This document shows, one piece after another, positions 7,287 through 13,437 of a DNA stretch of 13,437 nucleotides. The stretch spans positions 1 to 13,437 of the forward strand of contig NAVB01000185.1 of NCBI GenBank assembly GCA_002179805.1. The letters run 5' to 3'. Every line of letters starts with the position of its first letter. The first letter of the stretch is position 1. The notes beneath the pieces are model-generated. The model was not told where the DNA came from and searched no databases. It saw only the letters and a list, made by a program, of their open reading frames with translations. The position numbers and the translations under genes are program-made. Origin of the DNA: Acanthamoeba lenticulata. Lineage: Eukaryota > Discosea > Longamoebia > Acanthamoebidae.

Positions 7287-9301
7287 ATGCCGCGAGAGAC
7301 AGTTTGGCGGTTGCTGCTCCTCTTGGTTGGAGTTTCTTCCTTGTATCTTTATCTCTACAGCAGCAGCATCAAGACCACTCGCGACAGTCTGCCACCCCTC
7401 CATGCGAAAACAGACGCCAACAGCAAGATCATGGAGGGGCCTGTATGCCCTCCACCAACCTTTTCCGTGCGCGTCGCCTTGACTGGTAACGACAAGTACC
7501 AGCAGCTGCCTCTCCTAGCTTATGGGGGCATCGAAGCCGCCGGTACGAGATCTCTCTAAGAGAGATAGATCAGAGAGCTGAGGCTTTGTACACACACACA
7601 TACAGTGGATAACCTGGCCAAAGGTGTGACTTATTACATGGAACGCGCAAAGAAGGTCGTCTATCAGCTTTGCCCTCCTCTACCTCCCTCATCTTCGTAG
7701 GCATAATTTAGGTTCTGGTGTGCCCGCAGAGGGAGTACGGGGAGTGGTGTGCGAACGGGTGGGTCGAGATCTCCGAATTCATTGCCGTGGTGCCTGGCCG
7801 CACGCAGGTTACCGATGGCACTCGCTACCCATTCCGGGTAAGACGTTTATTGCTCGACTTCTCCTGTTCCTCTTGGCATGACGGTCACCAGTTTAACATG
7901 TTTGCTTGGCATGCCTCTTCGGCAGATATTGGCGACTGCATGTAAAGCACCATGTGACTATCAAGCCTACATCTCCCAGGTTCTCCTTCCTCCCCTTCGT
8001 TCCTTTATGCATGGTGGTGGACACAGCCATGTTCTTCCGGCGTGACATGATGATCATGTGTGTTGGGTCATGTGACCGCCGACAGGTGCGCGACATCCTC
8101 GCAAAGGAGCAGGTTGACGTGATTTGGTGCCAGGGCAAGTGGAGCGCCGACAGCCTTCAATCACTCAAGCTACCCACGATCGCTGTTGGGCACGACAGGT
8201 GCTTGCTCTCTCTCTCTCTCTTATTGTCCCTTTTCTGACTTGACGACACGCGCACAGCGGTGGAAAGACATTCGACTTTGGGGACGACGACATCCACATG
8301 CGGCATTACCGCTTCGTCTCGCGACGGCAGCGGGAGCTCTACGTCACCAACGAGAAGGAGGCGCGGAGCTCCTCGGCTCTGTGGCAGGGCGTGGCCGACG
8401 ACGAATTCGTCCTTGGGGACCCGGCTGAGCGGAAGTACTTCGTCTACCTGAGCGGACCCTCGTGGGGCCGACAGAAGGGCATCGACGAGGTCAAGCGGCT
8501 CGTCCAACAGTTCCCCGAGGATGAGTTCCGGGCCTACGGCAACAACGACGTAAACGCCCTCCCTCTCTCGCGCCTGCGCCGCGGCGGGGTACCTGAGCGC
8601 GAGCTTTGTTGCACACGCAGCTCGAGAATGAGCTGCGCAGTTTTGCCGAGCAACATCCCAATTTCAAGTGGTGGCCAGAGCTGAAACGAGGTCCCGTTCC
8701 ATTGCAACATCCCCCCCAAGAGTGAGACTGTTGGCCTAGTCGCTCACTTGGAACGTGACTTGGGCGTGTGTTGTGTTGCAGGCAAAGAACACCGCGATGT
8801 GTTCAAAATGGCCAAGGGACTGCTGATGTTCACAAAGATGGAAGAGGTGCCTTCTTGCCTCCCTTCTCCTCTTGTTCTCTCTTTCTCCTTCATTTTTTTA
8901 TGATAATTTTTATTTATTTATTTAATTTTGTCATTAGGCCTTTGGTCGGGTCACGATCGAAGCTCTGTCCAAGGGGACGCCAGTCTTTGGCACGGTGAAC
9001 GGCGCCAACAAGGAGCTTATCCTGCCGGATGTGGGCTTTGCCTCGAACAACTTTGAGGTGACTCTGTCGTCCCTTCTCCCCGAGCCACTCGGGAGACTGA
9101 CCCTCCTCTACCCCTTCCTCTCTTTTTGCGTATGGTACCTGTTTGCAGGAGGTGAGCCAACACCTGCACGACAAGTTCAACTACACACACATCCAGCAGC
9201 TGGCAAGACAACGGCACCACGTCGAGTACGAGTTGGAAGGGATGCTGGAGATCTCCCGTCGGATGCTCACGCGGGCCGAGGTTGTCTCCCTGAACTTGTA
9301 A
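7287..9301 (+). CDS. Membrane-anchored GT-B (GT4-like) glycosyltransferase
   Basis: Probable retaining glycosyltransferase using a nucleotide-sugar donor; acceptor unknown. Exons: 7287-7542, 7606-7655, 7712-7837, 7926-7979, 8086-8198, 8258-8549, 8621-8690, 8782-8846, 8938-9057, 9149-9301, giving 432 aa. A hydrophobic segment (residues 6-24, after MPRETVWR) looks like a type II signal anchor, suggesting Golgi or ER lumenal catalysis. The N-terminal half has the loop AYGGIE (78-83), like YGG(I/V)E of GT4 enzymes. The C-terminal half has a YLSGPSWGRQKGIDE strand and the EX7E signature EAFGRVTIE (Glu342, Glu350) followed by ALSKGTPVFGT, which binds the donor nucleotide sugar in GT4 enzymes. Joins are phase-consistent. 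The exon 7 donor (8691, GTCCCG) was chosen because the better-looking GTGAGA at 8722 breaks the frame. The subfamily was not recognised. Confidence 0.85.
7550..7566 (+). repeat. Inverted repeat just after a 5' splice site
   Basis: ATCTCTC and GAGAGAT can pair as a perfect 7-bp stem with a TAA loop, beginning seven bases after the start of intron 1 (7543-7605) of the glycosyltransferase gene. The same intron ends in a CA microsatellite (7590-7600). Confidence 0.6.
7590..7600 (+). repeat. Short CA microsatellite
   Basis: Five consecutive AC/CA units just before the TACAG acceptor of the glycosyltransferase intron 1. It takes the place of the pyrimidine tract. Confidence 0.6.
8206..8220 (+). 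repeat. CT microsatellite
   Basis: Uninterrupted CT dinucleotides in intron 5 (8199-8257) of the glycosyltransferase gene, forming a good pyrimidine tract. Confidence 0.7.
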
Positions 9302-9418
9302 ATTCGGCGTAAGTCCACTTCAACAACAAGCGAACTCGACGCAACCAAGACGCGAGCGTGTGCAGCTTGAAATGGTTCGTATTTATGTGCAGCCTGCGAT
9401 GTGGCGAGAGACAACGTC
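9302..9418. terminator. Convergent 3' intergenic spacer
   Basis: 117 bp between the stop codon of the glycosyltransferase (TAA, plus strand) and that of G6PD (TGA, minus strand). It must hold both 3' ends, so the transcripts may overlap. The minus strand has a CATAAATA stretch at 9381-9388 that could act as a weak poly(A) signal for G6PD. No canonical AATAAA is seen on either strand. Confidence 0.45.
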
Positions 9419-11812
9419 TCAGAGAGCCGAGGCCTTGGGCCACTGGTAGCCGGGCGTAAGACGGAAGCCACGCGCCCTGATAAACTCGTCCGCCTGCGCG
9501 TGGGTGATTAGCGCGAAGGAAGACACCATGTCGAAAGAGGAACCGCACCTCTTGCGGTCCACGCGACCCGTAGGTGTAGGGGAGCGGCTTCACCTTCTGG
9601 TCTTCCAGGTGGTGCAGGATCGGCGTGAAGATGTCCCATGCTGGTCACCACGCCACACCCACAACATCAGATCTCTTGTTGTCTGCAGACCCAACAAAGC
9701 AAAGAACAAACAACGCACCGGCGGCCAGCTCGTCATCGCGGACAAAGAGCCGGTGATCACCTGTGTTCTCATCGGTGAGTCGTCAGCTCGGCTGCTGGCC
9801 CAAGAGCGGCCAAAAGGGCGGCTAAAGAAGGGATGGCGCACCCTTGATGACGTCCAAGATGAGGCGCTCGTATGCGCCGGGGATGCGTGGAGCCTTGCCT
9901 TCGGTCTCGAAGCGCTTCTTGTAGGTGAGGTCCAGCTCGGTCAGCGCCCGCTCCTCCGTCAAGCCTGCACGCACGAGTTCATCGTCAGGCAACAGACGCT
10001 TCACGCCTTCCTGGCGGCGCCTATGAACCTGGCTTCTTGGTGAGCATCTTGAGGTAGACGGCCTCGTTGGGCTGCACCCGCAGAACCAGCTCGTTCGGCG
10101 GCAGGTCTTCCTCCTCGCCAAAGAGGGTCCGAAGCTTCGATGGCTTGAACTGGATTCGAATCTCTGCTCATGTGCACACGCAAGGATGGTCAAGACTGCG
10201 CAACGTCGTCACCTCACTCGCCGCGTCGTACCTGACTTGTGGGTGTCGAGCGCTTTGCCGCTCTTCAAGATAAAGGGCGTGCCCTCCCACCTCTCGTTGT
10301 TGATCTGTAGCTCGGTCACGGCAAAGGTCGAGGTGAGCGAGTTCTTGTCGGGCACCGACGGGTCGTCCGTGTAGCCCTTCTTCTGGCCGTCTTCAGAGGC
10401 CTTGTACTGGCCGACGAGCATATCGTCGGGCTTGATGGCCGCAATCTTCTTCAGCACCTTGGTCTTGGCGTCCCTAAAGGTCCCTCCCCACAGTTACTAC
10501 CTCGAGCTGGTCTCAAGAAGTGGCCCGGAGGCGGGAGGCAAGAGCGGGCGCGCACTGGATGTCGGAGGCGCCCAGAGACTTGGGCGGCTCCATGGCCACG
10601 AGGGCGAGCACCTGGATCAGGTGGTTTTGCATCACGTCTCTGATGATCCCAAACTGTGTTCATCGTCGCAGAAGGAAAACGCATGAGCTTTAGAAGAAGA
10701 GGAAGAGGCCACGAAGAAGCAAGAGAAGAAGCAAGAGAGAGGTGCTAGCAATCGAACCTCATCAAAGTAGCCGCCTCGGCCCTCAGCGCCAAAGTCCTCC
10801 TCGAGGGTGATCCGCACGTTGGCGATGTGCTCTTTGTTCCAAACTGATGAATCGGGAAGGACGCGCCGTCGGGGAGTTGTCAGCCGAAAGGGACCAATGT
10901 CCAACCAGGGCAAGGAAACACTACGTACTGGGCTCAAAGACCTCGTTCGCGAACCGGAGCACGAGCAGGTTCTGCACCATCTCTTTGCCGAGGTAGTGGT
11001 CGATACGATAAACATCGTCTTCCTCGAATAACTGTACGTTCCAATTGAGCATGAGTGTGAGTGCAGTGATGCAAAGGGGCGGGTATGGGTCTTGTTCTAC
11101 CTTGCCAAGCTTGCGCCCCAACTCGGCAGAAGACTCGGCGTCGCGGCCAAAGGGCTTCTCCAGCACGAACCGGTTCCAGCCCTTCTTGCTCAGGCCCGCA
11201 TCTGTATGAGCCTCGTCACGTCAGCGTGTACTGGACGAGTTGCTGGTAATGAAGGCTCGCCATTCATTGCTGCAGACCCGAACGTACCGCGAATGGCCTT
11301 AGCAGCGTCAGCGTAGACTGAAGGCGGGATGGCCAAGTAGAACAGGCGGTTTGCTCCGCTCTCACCAGCTTCCTCTTCATGCTCCTTGAGTGTCTTGTCC
11401 AGGTCGGCAAAAGCCTCCGATTCATCGTACTTGCCTCGATGGTAGATGCACTTGTCCAGGAACTAGTGGTGGTATTGCCCGAAGTGTGTAAGCGCGTTGA
11501 TCAAGGGCAAGGGGCTACCAACAGAACACATACCTCCTTGCGCTTCTTCTCGTCTGCCTCCTTGTTCGCGTCATCGATGTTGAACTTCTCGCTGATCTTC
11601 TTCTTGAACTCATCGTCGCTGAGCTCTGAGCGGGCGTGCCCGACGATAACGACCGACTGAGGAAGCAAGTCCTGCTTGTAGAGCGCGAACAAGGAGGGGA
11701 ACACCATCTTCTTGGCCAGGTCGCCTGAGGCACCGAGGACCACAATGCTCAAGTGCCCATCGTTCTTTCCGCGGGCTTTGGCCTCATCCTTGTGCTGTGT
11801 GCCTTGGCTCAT
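9419..11812 (-). CDS. G6PD: Glucose-6-phosphate 1-dehydrogenase
   Basis: Oxidises glucose 6-phosphate to 6-phosphogluconolactone with NADP+, the entry step of the oxidative pentose phosphate pathway and a main NADPH source; probably cytosolic. Minus-strand exons: 11812-11534, 11462-11288, 11201-11101, 11031-10929, 10843-10758, 10653-10556, 10473-10232, 10163-10029, 9964-9842, 9760-9719, 9640-9549, 9493-9419, giving 516 aa, matching the human length (about 515). Visible motifs: NADP-binding GASGDLAKK (27-35), EKPFG (166-170), substrate-binding RIDHYLGKE (194-202), [32 protein letters not shown] with the catalytic His at 259, [31 protein letters not shown] and [13 protein letters not shown] near the C terminus. 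All twelve exons join in phase with no missing block. The ATG at 11812 is the first in frame; no targeting peptide is evident. Confidence 0.97.
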
Positions 11813-12094
11813 CTTGTGCGTAGCGCGTGTTGTTTCTTCAAGTGTGGGAATTCTTACTCTGTTTGTATTGAGACGAGGCGGCTTGTCCAGCGGCACCTCA
11901 GGTACTCGCCGAGAGCCGTCATCGGCAGCTCAGGAACTTGAGACGAGATCCAGCGCTAGTCTGCTGCCTGTTTTCAACTGTTTGTCGCGCCTTCTTGCTT
12001 CTCTTCACAAAAAGAAAAGACGAGAGAAAAGACTGTTTTTCACTGGAACGTTACTTCGAAGAGATCAAATAACGCGTTCGGCACTGGGCGTTGA
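11813..12094. promoter_or_regulatory. Divergent promoter region (G6PD / PH-domain gene)
   Basis: 282 bp separate the two divergent start codons, so both genes must be driven from here. A pyrimidine stretch followed by an A-rich run (about 11989-12030) sits near the middle. No TATA box or other element could be named with confidence. Confidence 0.5.
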
Positions 12095-13437
12095 ATGCAG
12101 CGGCAAACCTACAACCCCTCGGTGCGCTTCCCTCTAAATTGGACTTCAGGCAATGTATCGCTCACTTATTCTAGCGTAGGAAGCGTATTTGGAGGGCTTC
12201 CTGCTGAAGCAAGGTGCCAAAGGCCTCATCAAGGGCTTCAAAAAACGATGGTTTGTCCTGCTGTGCTTTGTGGCCACTTATTTATTCTATTAATCGATTA
12301 TTTCAACTGCACTAGGTTCGTGCTTACCGACGGCAAGCTCACCTACTCGCGCTCCCCCTACAGCCCCGTACACTGTCCTTCTCTTCTTGTGGCCTGGCGT
12401 TTATTCACTTTGTTGTGTTTATCTCGTGTAGGAGATAGGCCATGTCAAAATGGACGACTGCACCAGGTTGGTGGCCAAGACCGAAGGCAAGGAGGGCAGC
12501 CAGAAGTACATCTTCGTCCTCCAAACCAACTTTGGCCGCGACTACATCTTGCAGGCTGCCTCCGAAACTGGTACGCTACGCGCCTCTCTGCTCGGGACCA
12601 CTCTTTTCTTGTCGTCATTGACAGCACACGTCAATCAACAGAACAGATGCGGTGGCTCGAAGCCCTCAACAGCTATCACGGCCTCGCCACCAACGGGGCG
12701 CGGCCGCTGCTCGACTCGCAGGTGGCCAACCAGGTCGAGGCGCAGCGCGCCGAGCGCGCCCGCCGCCGTGCGACCATCATGCACGCCAGCGGAGGAAGCG
12801 ACGAGAACGCGTCGGCGCTTGGGGCCGCCGCCGCCGCTTCGACCGCGACCGCCGGCCAGAAGCGGCCGGTGAGCATGATGGACCCACAGCTCAACTTTGC
12901 CGCTCTCCAGAGGGACCTGGCCGCCCTCAACAGCCTCGGCCCGGCCAGTCCTCCTGCTGGGCCCTCTGCTGCAGCGGGAGGACGTCCACAGGCGAGAGGA
13001 CCGCCGCCAGCCGAGGCGGCCGCGACTTCCACGTCCACGTCATCATCATCGGCGTCGTCATCATCGGCGACGACCTCGTTGGCTTCCGCTCCGTCAACGT
13101 CAATGACGAGCTTCCAGCCGCGGGAGGGCGGTGCCTCGCTGGCCCCGCCTGGAGTCGAGGCGCGATCGCCTCGCGTTGATGCCGCTTCGACCACCGCAAG
13201 CCAACCGGCGGTCGACGACTCGTCCGAGTCCGAGTCAGATGACGAGCTGGCCGTCGGCAGCGTCGATCCTCGGGTACGACGATCTTGATCCTCCACCTGG
13301 ATGGAAAGCGATGAAGCGCACTCACACTCGAGGGCCCTCTCTGGGACGGCGAGCAGGGCGAGGGCAAGGGCGGGATGGGGCGGATGACGAAACTGCTCAA
13401 AGGACGCAAGAAGAAAAACGACCTGCTCGCCGTGCGT
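12095..13437 (+). CDS. PH-domain protein with low-complexity tail, 3' end outside the window
   Basis: Probable phosphoinositide- or membrane-binding signalling or adaptor protein. Exons: 12095-12121, 12180-12250, 12316-12367, 12432-12570, 12642-13273, and a less certain 13333-13437 open to the window edge; 342 codons so far. Residues 10-108 form a PH domain: YLEGFLLKQGAKGL, KKRWFVLTDGKLTY, the strand YIFVLQTNFGRDYILQAAS, and the closing helix with invariant-type Trp101 (QMRWLEALN). Lys19, Lys30 and Arg32 fit the KX(n)[K/R]XR pattern of 3-phosphoinositide binders; that specificity is inference. From about 130 on the chain is Ala/Ser/Pro-rich, with a possible helix MDPQLNFAALQRDLAALNSL and an acidic SSESESDDE patch. 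The first exon encodes only nine residues, MQRQTYNPS. Without the last splice the protein would end at VRRS (stop at 13286). Overall function unknown. Confidence 0.85.
13005..13090 (+). repeat. Ser/Thr/Ala-coding low-complexity tract
   Basis: TCA, TCG and ACG-rich codons encode a Ser/Thr/Ala run in the tail of the PH-domain protein. The runs are imperfect, with mixed codons, so this looks like protein-level low complexity rather than a pure microsatellite. Confidence 0.6.

Noticed and set aside
8717..8724. In-frame TGA in the glycosyltransferase, suggesting a pseudogene.
   Set aside because: The stop lies in intron sequence if the 8691 donor is used, and all downstream exons are intact, in phase and conserved.
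1440..11812. A metabolic gene cluster linking phosphoglycerate mutase, glycosyltransferase and G6PD.
   Set aside because: The genes differ in orientation, are interrupted by an unrelated F-box/WD40 gene, and catalyse steps of different pathways. Nearness alone is not evidence in a compact genome.
1..13437. CRISPR arrays, insertion sequences, viral blocks or bacterial-type operons.
   Set aside because: No spaced direct repeats, terminal inverted repeats, transposase or capsid-like sequence was found. Every recognisable gene is split by spliceosomal introns.

Overview
This is nuclear DNA from a compact, GC-rich, intron-dense protist genome. The short introns (55-144 nt, mostly 60-90), GC-rich coding exons, tight gene spacing and the gene set fit an Acanthamoeba-like amoebozoan best. 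The species call is an inference from general features, because no marker RNA gene lies in the window. I see no rRNA, tRNA, CRISPR array, transposon, or bacterial or viral block.

Six protein genes were rebuilt by splicing exons so that reading frame, splice signals and protein-family alignment agree. In order they are: (1) minus strand 1-1310, the large subunit of the splicing factor U2AF (U2AF65), with its 3' end cut by the window edge; (2) minus strand 1440-3428, an archaeal-type (ApgM) cofactor-independent phosphoglycerate mutase, 9 exons, 463 aa; (3) plus strand 3964-6604, an F-box protein with seven WD40 repeats, 13 exons, 515 aa; (4) plus strand 7287-9301, a membrane-anchored GT-B/GT4-like glycosyltransferase, 10 exons, 432 aa; (5) minus strand 9419-11812, glucose-6-phosphate 1-dehydrogenase, 12 exons, 516 aa; (6) plus strand 12095 to the window end, a PH-domain protein with a low-complexity Ser/Ala/Pro-rich tail, cut at its 3' end. 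Genes 2/3 and 5/6 are divergent pairs with 535 and 282 bp between start codons. Genes 4/5 are convergent with 117 bp between stop codons.

The genes do not form an evident pathway cluster. Phosphoglycerate mutase (glycolysis) and G6PD (oxidative pentose phosphate pathway) are both central carbon enzymes, but they are separated by unrelated genes and have independent promoters. I found no convincing undescribed multi-gene system. The most interesting signal is in the splicing grammar. Of 47 reconstructed introns, 38 have C at donor position +4 (GTNCG-like instead of GTAAG). Two introns need a GC donor, and both read GCACG. The F-box/WD40 gene carries G-quadruplex-type motifs where a polypyrimidine tract would be expected, beside 29- and 31-nt microexons. 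Three introns are stop-free multiples of three and could be retained in frame.
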